A DNA stretch of 60,552 bases from a virus: positions 1 to 60,552 of IMG/VR virus record IMGVR_UViG_3300029267_000655. One strand, 5' to 3'. The notes beneath the pieces were generated by a model. The model searched no databases, was not told the origin of the DNA, and saw nothing but the letters and a program-made list of their open reading frames with translations. Every line of letters starts with the position of its first letter. Positions within the stretch are counted from its first letter, which is position 1. Shown here piece after piece: positions 1 to 6,679 of this stretch. The position numbers and the translations under genes were made by a program.

Positions 1-92
1 ACGGATAACAAGGCGTTGCACGGGAGCCGCCGGCAACGCGGGTTTTGAAATCAATGTCGTTCACGGTGCCGCCGTGAACTTGGCCGTTATGC
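1..92. repeat. attC-like structured repeat, copy A (left window end)
   Basis: This copy of a roughly 92-94 bp structured repeat is also present at 60409-60500 because the window ends overlap, and a diverged second copy lies at 60054-60147. It starts with ACGGATAAC and ends with GTTATGC. Inside are two hairpins: GCGTTGC pairing with GCAACGC, and GTTCACGG pairing with CCGTGAAC. Outer AAC/GTT ends around internal hairpins resemble integron attC recombination sites. The outer arms here are imperfect. The identification as attC is an inference. Confidence 0.55.
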
Positions 93-337
93 CTCAAACT
101 TGGGCAGGCGGTCCCCCACTCAACACCCGGTTTAAGTCTGACCCAAGTTCTTCCTTCATCAGTTTGAACGTCGATGAACATAACGAAACTGACCACACCT
201 AGCTCGCATCCAAGTAGTCCGCTATGTAAGACCAACTCTCCTTCTTTCAATAGTTGTTCAGTACAAGCTCTCTCCTCTGGTGTCCTGAAGGGAAAAGAGT
301 CGTCTAGTTCAACGTCTACCAGCATCCGTACTTTCAT
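1..337 (-). CDS. Hypothetical phage protein, 5' part; continues across the circular joint
   Basis: The ATG at 337-335 is preceded by AAGGAG, so the start is well supported. The first 80 residues (MKVRMLVDVELDD...) use codons like the rest of the phage. The frame then runs without a stop through the attC-like repeat and leaves the left window edge. Because 1-144 equals 60409-60552, it continues at 60408 and ends at 60140, giving a predicted 201-residue protein. The first part is acidic and has no recognised domain. It is the first gene after a leftward promoter-like TATAAT at 389-394. The C-terminal part appears to be supplied by a cassette, so the native 3' end was probably replaced. Confidence 0.6.
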   Translation of the reverse strand, partial: MKVRMLVDVELDDSFPFRTPEERACTEQLLKEGELVLHSGLLGCELGVVSFVMFIDVQTDEGRTWVRLKPGVEWGTACPSLRHNGQVHGGTVNDIDFKTRVAGGSRATPCYP

Positions 338-388
338 CTGTGTTTGCTCCTTTGCTGTCGGTTAGGGGTTTGTCTACTCGGTACACCT

Positions 389-419
389 ATTATAGACCGA
401 CCGACAAGCTACAGTCGAA
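389..419 (-). promoter_or_regulatory. Leftward promoter-like site
   Basis: Read on the minus strand there is a perfect TATAAT (394-389) with TTCGAC 19 bases upstream as a poor -35. TATAAT is followed by AGGT, a combination also found at about 57431 on the same strand. It sits about 50 bases upstream of the ATG at 337 and could start the long leftward transcription unit. Confidence 0.4.
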
Positions 420-487
420 AACCCTATCGCATATAGAAGAGGTGCAGTGACGTACCCGACACCCCGCTACCCGAAAATTGCGAGCAC

Positions 488-515
488 TTGCGTAGACCGA
501 ATTTTCGATTATAAT
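488..515 (+). promoter_or_regulatory. Early promoter P0
   Basis: TTGCGT (488-493), a 16-base spacer, then TATAAT (510-515), followed at once by TGTGTCGGGG. The TGTCGGG motif just downstream of the -10 recurs at P2 and P3, which supports a real shared promoter class. The transcript would run only to the strong terminator at 621-659. Confidence 0.7.
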
Positions 516-534
516 TGTGTCGGGGTAGTCCGTT

Positions 535-554
535 TACGTAAGTACGTAAGTACT
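535..554. repeat. Tandem TACGTAAG repeats, possible operator
   Basis: Two perfect copies of TACGTAAG (535-542 and 543-550) are followed by a partial third copy (TACT). They lie about 20 bases after the P0 -10, within the initially transcribed region. TACGTA-centred sequences also occur near 764 and at 3246-3255, in the other early control regions. A role as a regulator binding site is inference. Confidence 0.4.
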
Positions 555-620
555 GTAGTAAAGGAGATGGCAGAACTACCAATGTCCCTGTGACTGCTCT
601 CCTACCCCTACCCGACGATT

Positions 621-659
621 GACCCCGCAGAGTTGTTGGTCCTCTCTGCGGGGTCTTTT
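621..659 (+). terminator. Intrinsic terminator T1
   Basis: GACCCCGCAGAG (621-632) pairs perfectly with CTCTGCGGGGTC (644-655) across an 11-base loop, followed by TTTT. It ends the P0 transcript and insulates P1. Confidence 0.9.
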
Positions 660-712
660 CGTTTCTACGGTCTGCTGCCGAAACCCCTACAAAACCCGAA
701 CGAAAATCGGGA

Positions 713-744
713 TTGCGTTATTCGGGCCGAGAAGCTATTATACT
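713..744 (+). promoter_or_regulatory. Early promoter P1
   Basis: TTGCGT (713-718), then 17 bases, then TATTAT (736-741), overlapping TATACT (739-744). The following ATACTCTCTT block is shared with P2 and P3. A GTACGTAC palindrome lies at about 760-768, in the expected 5' untranslated region. It drives the small gene at 808 and the DenV fusion. Confidence 0.75.
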
Positions 745-807
745 CTCTTGCGTCTACCGGTACGTACGGTAGGGCAGACACACCAAACAGGATGAGAGGA
801 CAAGCAA

Positions 808-951
808 ATGGTTCGTCGAGTACGTGTGCCGCAAGCACTGAAGATGATTGCTCAACAAGACGATTGGGCAGAGTTTCTTCGCTCACCTATGCCTGTCGCA
901 CCGAAGAAGAACAACAAGAAGAAGCAGAAGAACAAAGCGAAGAACCGATGA
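808..951 (+). CDS. Small basic protein, 47 aa
   Basis: ATG at 808 with GAGGA a few bases upstream. The product begins MVRRVRVPQAL and ends in a Lys/Asn-rich tail (PKKNNKKKQKNKAKNR), suggesting nucleic-acid binding. Its TGA overlaps the ATG of the next gene (ATGA at 948-951), so the two are translationally coupled. A longer frame starting at 633 crosses this gene in another frame and would run through terminator T1. I judge the 808 ORF to be the real one. Function unknown. Confidence 0.65.
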   Translation: MVRRVRVPQALKMIAQQDDWAEFLRSPMPVAPKKNNKKKQKNKAKNR

Positions 952-2861
952 CTAGAATAAACGTAGGTATCGACCCACGGGAGTTACCCGACAAGCTGTT
1001 GTTAGCAGAGCATCGAGAGATAACCCGAATCCCAAACGCAGTCTATGAAGGAACAGCAGACCTTACCCAACCTATACCCGAACGGTTCAAGTTGGGTGTA
1101 GGTCACGTTAGGTTTTTCTACGACAAGCTTCTGTATCTGAACCGTCGCTACGCTGCCCTTTACTTCGAGTGCGTCAGACGTGGATTTGATGTAGCTAACA
1201 AGTTGTCGGCATTCAACCGACTAGACCCAAGTCACTTACAAGACGAGAACGATTACACACCAACGCAGAGAGATAGAGACCTTATCATCAACCGTATTGA
1301 GTCCAAGGGCTTCTCTCTACTACCTCCTTCTCAGGAACCTAAGACCATGGCTAAGAAAGTTGCAACCAAGTCGTCTACTACCCGTACCGCTACCAAGAAG
1401 AAAGTCGTCAAGAAGAAAGCAGCAACCAAACGAGCAACTACACCCAAGAAGAAAACTACACGAAAGAAGACCGCTAAGCAGCAGACTCCTACCGTCAGTG
1501 TTGAATCTAAGTTGTTTGCAGGAGACAACCCGCTTACAGCAGATATAGCCAAGGAGCTACTCGGTTGGACGGTAGTAGACAAGAAGGCAACCGACTACCT
1601 AATCAAAGATGAGTATGGAGACAAGATCGTCTGTAGCAAGAACGAATCCAACCGACCTTTAGACGCAGGTAACCTAGCCTGTCTGAAACAGGAGATTCTA
1701 AGACGCAAGTGGAAGTTGAACGGAGTCAACAGGATCATCGGTGCCGAAGGTCAGGTACTCAACGGTCAGCACACGTTGATTGCTGTAGTGCTAGCTGCTC
1801 AAGCCTACGCTATTGCTCCAGACGACTATGAGTTCTGGGACTGCGAACCCTACATCGAGACATTCGTTGCCTATGGTATTGCAGAGGACGACGATACCGT
1901 CAACACACTAGATACTGGCAAGAGTCGTAGTCTTGCTGACGTTATCTACCGCTCTCCGTACTTCAAGGACTTCGCACCGAAGGACCGTAAGAAAGTGGCT
2001 AGGGTTGCGGACTATGCTGTCCGTACTGTGTGGCAACGTACCGGAGCAGCTAATGCGTTCGCACCCCGTAGGACTCATAGCGAGTCTCTAGAGTTTATTG
2101 ATACTCACCCAGAACTATTGCGAGCTATCAAACACGTCTCCGAAGAACTCGTTGACAATATGGTAGCTCCAGTATTACCACCAGGGTACTCTGCCGGTTT
2201 GTGTTACCTGATGGGCTGTTGTACGTCGGACCTAGAGACCTACAAAGATACTCCTAGCGATTCGTCGCTCTCTTTCAATGAGCAAGACAAGGCAGAGGAC
2301 TTTTGGAATCTACTTATCAATGGGGATAAGAAGCTCAGTGCTGTACGTCATCTGTTAGGTAAGTACAGCGAAGAAACCGGTGCCACTCTTTCTGAGAGAA
2401 TGGGCGTAGTAATCAAGGCTTGGGACTTATTCCGTAGGGGTGAGAAAGTTACAGAAGACCTTATTAGCCTTGAGTACACGACCGACGAAGACGGAGACAA
2501 AGTGCTAGCTGAGTTTCCGACGTTGGGTGGCATCGACGTAGGCAAAGAGGATGTTGAAAAGCCTTCAGCAAAAGAGAGGAAGGAGCAACAAGAGAGAGCG
2601 AAGGCGGAGCGTCGGAAGAAGGCAGCAGCAGAACGCAAAGCCAAAGGAACCCACGTCAACGATCCTGACCCCGAAAACGAAGGCGAACCGGTTACCGTAG
2701 GCGAAGGCGATACTGCTTGGGCGGGTCATCTTGTTGACTCGTACACAACGAAGGACGGCAGTAAGGTGGCCAAAGTCCGGGTGGACAACGGGTACGCAGG
2801 GGCAGGAAAGGTCCACGAAGTACCGATGGACACGGTGAAAACCCGAAAAGAGACCGACTGA
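948..2861 (+). CDS. denV: DenV-like pyrimidine-dimer glycosylase fused to a Lys-rich linker and ParB-like domain
   Basis: Residues 1-133 match T4 endonuclease V (DenV), the DNA glycosylase/AP lyase that removes UV pyrimidine dimers: MTRIN start with the catalytic Thr2, the AEHRE segment with the catalytic Glu (Glu24 here), and GVGHVRFFYDKL. Without a stop the frame passes into a histone-like tail (about 134-182, repeated KKK/AAT/TKR). It then enters a domain of about 300 residues with LNGQHTLIAVV and NTLDTGKSRSLADV, typical of ParB/Srx-like phage proteins. The end is a charged coil and an acidic tail. An internal ATG at 1347 with AGGA upstream could make the second half alone (505 aa). The start at 948 is fixed by homology and the ATGA overlap. 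Confidence 0.85.
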   Translation: MTRINVGIDPRELPDKLLLAEHREITRIPNAVYEGTADLTQPIPERFKLGVGHVRFFYDKLLYLNRRYAALYFECVRRGFDVANKLSAFNRLDPSHLQDENDYTPTQRDRDLIINRIESKGFSLLPPSQEPKTMAKKVATKSSTTRTATKKKVVKKKAATKRATTPKKKTTRKKTAKQQTPTVSVESKLFAGDNPLTADIAKELLGWTVVDKKATDYLIKDEYGDKIVCSKNESNRPLDAGNLACLKQEILRRKWKLNGVNRIIGAEGQVLNGQHTLIAVVLAAQAYAIAPDDYEFWDCEPYIETFVAYGIAEDDDTVNTLDTGKSRSLADVIYRSPYFKDFAPKDRKKVARVADYAVRTVWQRTGAANAFAPRRTHSESLEFIDTHPELLRAIKHVSEELVDNMVAPVLPPGYSAGLCYLMGCCTSDLETYKDTPSDSSLSFNEQDKAEDFWNLLINGDKKLSAVRHLLGKYSEETGATLSERMGVVIKAWDLFRRGEKVTEDLISLEYTTDEDGDKVLAEFPTLGGIDVGKEDVEKPSAKERKEQQERAKAERRKKAAAERKAKGTHVNDPDPENEGEPVTVGEGDTAWAGHLVDSYTTKDGSKVAKVRVDNGYAGAGKVHEVPMDTVKTRKETD

Positions 2862-2887
2862 AAACCCCTGTAATTTCAGCGGAAAAC

Positions 2888-2935
2888 CCCAAATCCCAAA
2901 GAACTTTGAAGAATCTTTGGGATTTGGGTTCTCTG
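2888..2935 (+). terminator. Intrinsic terminator T2
   Basis: A 15-bp perfect stem (2888-2902 with 2914-2928, CCCAAATCCCAAAGA type) is followed by TTCTCT. It lies 27 bases after the DenV fusion stop. The U-tract is weak but the stem is long. Confidence 0.75.
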
Positions 2936-2938
2936 AGA

Positions 2939-2967
2939 TTGCGTAATAGCCGATCTAACATCATACT
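2939..2967 (+). promoter_or_regulatory. Early promoter P2
   Basis: TTGCGT (2939-2944), 17 bases, CATACT (2962-2967), then CTCTTCTGTCGGG. This is the same layout as P3 and close to P0 and P1. It precedes the 65-aa gene at 3016 and probably the helicase. Confidence 0.75.
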
Positions 2968-3015
2968 CTCTTCTGTCGGGTTGAACGAGTAACCTAACGA
3001 AACAGGAGCGACACG

Positions 3016-3213
3016 ATGATCCGAACAACAAAGCCTGTCACCGACATCCTGACAGCATCTCTGCCGGTACCTGTTGTGGACAAGTTCGGTTGTACCCTGC
3101 ACGTCACCGCTGTGAAGTTCATCGGCAGTACGTGCTACGCCGTAACCGATGAATTGAGTCATCCGATCAAAGCCGCACATATCAGGTACATAATGCGTCC
3201 TGATTCGGCTTGA
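3016..3213 (+). CDS. Hypothetical protein, 65 aa
   Basis: ATG at 3016 with AGGAG eight bases upstream, directly behind P2. The product has mixed beta-type composition (VVDKFGCTLHVTAVKF, GSTCYAVTDEL) with no membrane segment and no family I recognise. Its position suggests an early host-interaction or regulatory peptide, which is inference only. Confidence 0.65.
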   Translation: MIRTTKPVTDILTASLPVPVVDKFGCTLHVTAVKFIGSTCYAVTDELSHPIKAAHIRYIMRPDSA

Positions 3214-3223
3214 ATAAGTCGAA

Positions 3224-3241
3224 ACACTCCTTTGGGAGTGT
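3224..3241 (+). terminator. Hairpin between the 65-aa gene and the helicase
   Basis: ACACTCC and GGAGTGT form a short hairpin with a 4-base loop (TTTG), or a TTT loop with a mismatched end. There is no U-tract, so termination would be partial at best. A perfect palindrome CCTACGTAGG follows at 3246-3255 and may be an operator. Confidence 0.35.
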
Positions 3242-3298
3242 CTGTCCTACGTAGGTACTAGGGCACTGATGAGACAACCTAATTGTGGAGAAGTTACG

Positions 3299-4909
3299 AT
3301 GGCTAAGACTACCGCTAAGATGACTCGCAAGACCACCCGTAAGTCTGCTGACGCTAAGGCAGTCAAGACACCGAAAGTCGCAGACGCTCTGAAGAAAAGT
3401 CGAGCGAAGAAGACCGCTCCCCACATCATCGTCGGAGCACTTGCGGGTACTGGCAAGACCACTACCGCTATCGGTGGTCTCAACTGGTTGCGGGGTATCC
3501 AACCCGAGTACACACCGAGTCCTCAGCAACAGGCTGTGTGGGATGCTCTCGCAGCAGAGCAGTACAAGGCTGTCTGTTGCGTAGCGTTCAACAAGAGCAT
3601 CGCAACGGAGCTTCAGTCGAGAGTACCCGAAGGTGTTGATGCTATGACGATGCACAGTATGGGTATGAAGGCTGTGCGTGAGCAGTTCGGTCGGATTCAA
3701 GTCTCGTCATGGCGAGTCACGGACATCATCAGCGAGATTACCGAAACCGACGTTCGAGAGCTTCGCAAGTTCAATAACGACATGCTCAAAGGCACTGAGA
3801 GGCTTGTCGGTCTGTGCAAGCTCTCGCTCATCGACGAAACCGACACAGACTTAGAGAACATCCTAGACGGTCTGTGTTCTCACTACGATGTAGAACTCAA
3901 TGGCAGCAGAGATGAAGTCTACGAACTCGTTCCAAAGGTTCTTGCTCGCTGCAAGGAAGTTGACAAGGACAAGCGAATTGACTTCAACGATATGATCTGG
4001 TTGCCGGTAGTCTTGAGCCTTCCGGTGAAACGCTATGACTTGCTGATCGTTGACGAAGCTCAAGACCTTAACAAGTGTCAGCAGGCTTTGGCTTACAAAG
4101 CGGGTAGTCGTCTGATGTTTGTCGGAGACGTTAACCAAGCCATCTACGGGTTTGCAGGGGCAGACGCAGAGAGCATGAACCGTCTTGAGGCTGAGTTAGG
4201 TGCGACTGATCGTGGTGTTACGGTACTCCCTCTTACCGTTACCCGTAGGTGTAGCAAGGCAGTAGTAGCCGATGCTCAAGCCTACGTACCGACGTTTGAA
4301 GCCCACGAGTCAAATCTCACCGGGTCTGTCTCGGAAGTCAGCGAAGACCGATACGTAGACCTAGTTCAAGACGGTGACATGATCGTCTGCCGTGTGAATG
4401 CTCCTCTCGTATCGCAGTGCTTCCGGTTCATCGCAGATGGTCGTAAGGCTAATATCCAGGGCAGAGACATCGGTCAAGGTCTCGTCCGGTTGATCAAGAA
4501 GCAGAAGTGTGCTGACGACGATATGGGCGGCTTGATGGATAAGCTGTCTACTTGGTACTTTCAGGAGTGCCTCAAGGAAGCAGCGAAGAAGAACCCTAGT
4601 GATGCTCGCCTGATCGCTCTCGAAGACCGCTACAAGTGCCTTACGGTCTTCTGCGATAACGCTACTACGGTTAGTGGAGTCATCACTAAAATCGAGGACG
4701 TATTCAGCGACGATAAGGGCGAAGGTATCCGGCTCAGCTCTATCCACAAAGCCAAAGGGCTTGAGTCTGATCGGGTCTTCTTCTTCCGTACCAAAGACGC
4801 TCCTTGTCCTCACCCGATGGCTAAGCAGGCTTGGGCAAAGGAACAGGAACGTAACTTGTGTTACGTAGCCATCACACGAGCCATCGAGTCACTGTACTAC
4901 GTCAAGTAG
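3299..4909 (+). CDS. UvrD/Rep-like superfamily 1 DNA helicase
   Basis: 537 residues from the ATG at 3299, which has GGAGAAG at good spacing; the in-frame upstream start at 3269 has weaker support. The sequence holds the SF1A motifs in order: Walker A GTGKTT, motif Ia with AFNKSIA, the TMHSMG segment, Walker B VDEAQDLN, motif III GDVNQAIYGFAGAD, motif IV near the TVTRRC Arg, motif V SSIHKAKGLE and motif VI YVAITRAIESLYYV. It is therefore an ATP-driven 3'-5' translocase/helicase likely used in recombination or replication restart. The first 30 residues are a Lys/Thr/Ala-rich tail (MAKTTAKMTRKTTRK) like those on other DNA-handling proteins of this phage. Confidence 0.93.
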   Translation: MAKTTAKMTRKTTRKSADAKAVKTPKVADALKKSRAKKTAPHIIVGALAGTGKTTTAIGGLNWLRGIQPEYTPSPQQQAVWDALAAEQYKAVCCVAFNKSIATELQSRVPEGVDAMTMHSMGMKAVREQFGRIQVSSWRVTDIISEITETDVRELRKFNNDMLKGTERLVGLCKLSLIDETDTDLENILDGLCSHYDVELNGSRDEVYELVPKVLARCKEVDKDKRIDFNDMIWLPVVLSLPVKRYDLLIVDEAQDLNKCQQALAYKAGSRLMFVGDVNQAIYGFAGADAESMNRLEAELGATDRGVTVLPLTVTRRCSKAVVADAQAYVPTFEAHESNLTGSVSEVSEDRYVDLVQDGDMIVCRVNAPLVSQCFRFIADGRKANIQGRDIGQGLVRLIKKQKCADDDMGGLMDKLSTWYFQECLKEAAKKNPSDARLIALEDRYKCLTVFCDNATTVSGVITKIEDVFSDDKGEGIRLSSIHKAKGLESDRVFFFRTKDAPCPHPMAKQAWAKEQERNLCYVAITRAIESLYYVK

Positions 4910-4920
4910 TCGAATCAAAC

Positions 4921-4960
4921 GAGAGCCAGCAGGGTTAGACGCTCTGTTGGCTCTCTTCTC
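4921..4960 (+). terminator. Intrinsic terminator T4
   Basis: GAGAGCCAGCAG (4921-4932) pairs with CTGTTGGCTCTC (4944-4955) with one G-T pair, followed by TTCTCTCT. It lies immediately after the helicase stop. No separate promoter was seen between it and the next gene at 4992, so read-through may supply the following genes. Confidence 0.7.
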
Positions 4961-4991
4961 TCTATCGAATCACTTAGTAAGGACAAACACA

Positions 4992-5210
4992 ATGGACGAA
5001 CAAAGAAGAAAGCAGCAGATATTCACCGTCATAGAAGTAGCTAAGATTCTCAAAGTTGCTCCTAGGACTGTATATAAGTGGTTTGATACAGGACGACTGT
5101 CAGGTTATAGGGTTCCAAGTACCCAGAACCACTGTGTACACAGAGACAGTCTTATTAAGTTCATGAAGGAGCATGGATTCCCTCTAACTGATGTTGGAGA
5201 AGAAGAATGA
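4992..5210 (+). CDS. Excisionase/MerR-type helix-turn-helix protein
   Basis: 72 residues from the ATG at 4992, preceded by AAGGA. The core FTVIEVAKILKVAPRTVYKW is the classic excisionase-family winged HTH: helix, turn, recognition helix with RTVYKW, then a wing ending in RVPSTQNHCVHRDSLIKFM. It is probably a DNA-binding regulator of the early region. No integrase was found, so a role in excision is unlikely. It overlaps the next gene by four bases (ATGA). Confidence 0.8.
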   Translation: MDEQRRKQQIFTVIEVAKILKVAPRTVYKWFDTGRLSGYRVPSTQNHCVHRDSLIKFMKEHGFPLTDVGEEE

Positions 5211-5623
5211 AGACCTACATGACCCGTCTTGACTCTCTTCCTCCAGGAAGTCTATTCGAGACAATGAGCGGGAAGAGACTCAAGAAGATTCGAGTCACTG
5301 CTAGCGGAACGATACTGGTTGAGAACGAAGACGGTGAAAAGGATACGATGGTGCCTAGGGCATTGGTTGAACCCGTAACCAAGTTAAGTCTTCCTCAACG
5401 TAACCTAGTCCGGCAGCTACTAGCTAATGTTGAGGGAGAGTACGAAACCGGAGAGCACTACGTTTACGTTGACAACTTGTCGATGGCTTCTAAGTCTCTA
5501 CGCAAGTTCCGGTCTGTAGTGCAATCTCTAATTGAACTCGGTTTGTGTTACTACGACAAAGCAGAGGGTGACGAAGACGTGTGGCTCGTCATCCGTAAAC
5601 AATCTCTCAGTCAATACGTTTAA
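5207..5623 (+). CDS. Hypothetical protein, 138 aa
   Basis: Coupled by ATGA to the HTH gene. The first 60 residues look like a small beta barrel (GSLFETMSGKRLKKIRVTASGTILVENEDGEKDTMV split by turns). The second half is alpha-helical with a winged-helix flavour (LPQRNLVRQLLANV, LIELGLCYYDK). No family recognised. Co-transcription with the HTH protein suggests early regulation. Confidence 0.7.
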   Translation: MKTYMTRLDSLPPGSLFETMSGKRLKKIRVTASGTILVENEDGEKDTMVPRALVEPVTKLSLPQRNLVRQLLANVEGEYETGEHYVYVDNLSMASKSLRKFRSVVQSLIELGLCYYDKAEGDEDVWLVIRKQSLSQYV

Positions 5624-5634
5624 GGACCAACACA

Positions 5635-6096
5635 ATGAGTAGTCTTACCGACAAACAACGTAGGATGATTGCAATACTCGCAGAAGTAGCCACAAGCTAT
5701 ACGAGTAATATCAGGTCGATTGATAGGCTCGATAAATGTCTCTATGAAAATAAGAACGGCATTTGTTGTGCTTTCGGTCGGTTCGTCTTACCTAATAGGC
5801 GAGACGGTGCGAACGTTGTTCTTGGTGCGTCTGTTGTCAACAGGAGATATGCTAATCTACTTACTATGTTTAGTGAACACCCCGATAAGGTTGACAACAT
5901 CCTAGTAGGTAGAGCTAAAGGTTTGGGTGTTGAGTTCTGGATAGACGTACAACGACTGCACGATAGAGAGAACAACTGGAATGAATACGGTTTGTCTGAC
6001 GTAGGGAAGCAAGAGGTAAAACTTATCAACAGAAAGATAAGAGAAGGGTCTTACGATGAAACCCAAGTTAGTTCACCTAGCGTTAGTAACAGCTAA
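5635..6096 (+). CDS. Hypothetical protein, 153 aa
   Basis: ATG at 5635 after AAGGACCAACACA, the same leader style as the genes at 4992 and 6680. The product starts MSSLTDKQRRMIAILAEV and contains NGICCAFGRFVLPNRR and a helical C-terminus. No known domain was recognised. The last 41 bases overlap the next gene in another frame. Confidence 0.7.
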   Translation: MSSLTDKQRRMIAILAEVATSYTSNIRSIDRLDKCLYENKNGICCAFGRFVLPNRRDGANVVLGASVVNRRYANLLTMFSEHPDKVDNILVGRAKGLGVEFWIDVQRLHDRENNWNEYGLSDVGKQEVKLINRKIREGSYDETQVSSPSVSNS

Positions 6097-6259
6097 CGAA
6101 GTCACAGGCTCAGTAGTTAGAGACACTATGTGTGGGGTTGTCTCTAATAGCTCAACCGTCAACGAGTCGTCTGTAACCTGCAAGAAGTGTTTGAAACTTC
6201 TCGGTAAGAAAAGAGACCAACTGAAAAGAGCTACTAACTATGAACCCGACCGAACCTAA
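6056..6259 (+). CDS. Small putative zinc-binding protein, 67 aa
   Basis: Starts within the previous gene. The pattern His-7, Cys-26, then VTCKKC (Cys-42 and Cys-45) is a layout common in tiny phage proteins thought to bind one zinc ion (H..., C, then TCxxC). The basic C-terminus (KKRDQLKRA) fits nucleic-acid binding. The role is unknown, and the overlap with both neighbours implies tight coupling. Confidence 0.6.
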   Translation: MKPKLVHLALVTANEVTGSVVRDTMCGVVSNSSTVNESSVTCKKCLKLLGKKRDQLKRATNYEPDRT

Positions 6260-6335
6260 CTTGCTACACGTTGCCATCAGTCTTGTTGTTACTGTTGGCT
6301 TTGTCTTTGTGCTACTAGTAGGAGACGAGACATGA
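6240..6335 (+). CDS. Tiny single-span membrane peptide, 31 aa
   Basis: ATG at 6240 inside the end of the previous gene. The product is MNPTEPNLLHV followed by a hydrophobic stretch of about 20 residues and a short acidic end (GDET). It has one predicted transmembrane helix. The TGA overlaps the next ATG (6332-6335). Such peptides may act as membrane-targeting early proteins. The small size and overlap make it a modest call. Confidence 0.5.
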   Translation: MNPTEPNLLHVAISLVVTVGFVFVLLVGDET

Positions 6336-6478
6336 GATGTTCTACCTGCGGTTACCAAGTTCGGGGTAAGAACCACAACGAAGGTTCCCACCACCAGAGC
6401 GGTAACAACCGACTCAAGAAGAAGGCAGTGGCTCAGGCAGCTAAGTTGACTCGTCAGAGTAAGCCAGAGAAGGCATAG
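6332..6478 (+). CDS. Small CxxC, Lys-rich protein, 48 aa
   Basis: ATG at 6332 with AGGAG nine bases upstream and an ATGA overlap with the membrane peptide. It begins MRCSTCGYQV (one CxxC) and continues with a His-rich piece (HNEGSHHQSG) and a basic tail (RLKKKAVAQAAKLTRQ). It is probably a half zinc knuckle plus a nucleic-acid-binding tail. Function unknown. Confidence 0.6.
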   Translation: MRCSTCGYQVRGKNHNEGSHHQSGNNRLKKKAVAQAAKLTRQSKPEKA

Positions 6479-6503
6479 TCGACCTTCTGAGTAGGCGAGA
6501 GAC

Positions 6504-6545
6504 AGAACCCCAAGACGGTTTTTCGGACTGTTTTGGGGTTCTTTT
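6504..6545 (+). terminator. Intrinsic terminator T5
   Basis: AGAACCCCAA (6504-6513) pairs with TTGGGGTTCT (6533-6542), with further imperfect pairing inside, then TTTCG. It ends the 4992-6478 unit. Confidence 0.85.
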
Positions 6546-6607
6546 CGTTGGTTTTCAGACTGTTTTGGAGAATTCTTGAGAATCTTTGAAAAGTTCATAG
6601 CCTGAGC

Positions 6608-6636
6608 TTGCCGATACTCAACTCAAACACCATACT
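6608..6636 (+). promoter_or_regulatory. Early promoter P3
   Basis: TTGCCG (6608-6613), 17 bases, CATACT (6631-6636), followed by CTCTTGTGTCGGG, nearly the same as P2. It drives the gene at 6680. Confidence 0.75.
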
Positions 6637-6679
6637 CTCTTGTGTCGGGCAAACAACTCAAACCAAAAGGACCAAAACA

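Larger units (their letters stand above)
516..659 (+). other. Short leader transcript between P0 and its terminator
   Basis: The stretch between P0 and the terminator at 621-659 holds no normal gene. It has AAAGGAG directly followed by a possible 8-residue ORF at 567-593 (MAELPMSL), and a second ATG at 582 in the same frame at more usual spacing. It could be a leader peptide/attenuator or a small RNA of about 110-140 nucleotides. Confidence 0.35.

Noticed and set aside
633-947. Upstream extension of the DenV frame to an ATG at 633
   Set aside because: It would start inside terminator T1 and run through promoter P1 and the small gene at 808. The DenV homology and the ATGA overlap fix the start at 948.
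2692-3700. Minus-strand ORFs of 162 and 172 residues opposite early genes
   Set aside because: They cross terminator T2, promoter P2 and well-supported plus-strand genes; composition is that of shadow frames.
4992-5210. Excisionase role for the HTH protein
   Set aside because: No integrase or attachment site for lysogeny was found, so the HTH fold is kept as a regulator rather than an excisionase.
5742-6029. 95-residue minus-strand ORF opposite the 153-aa gene
   Set aside because: No ribosome site or motif; the plus-strand gene has a consistent leader and overlaps its neighbours in operon style.
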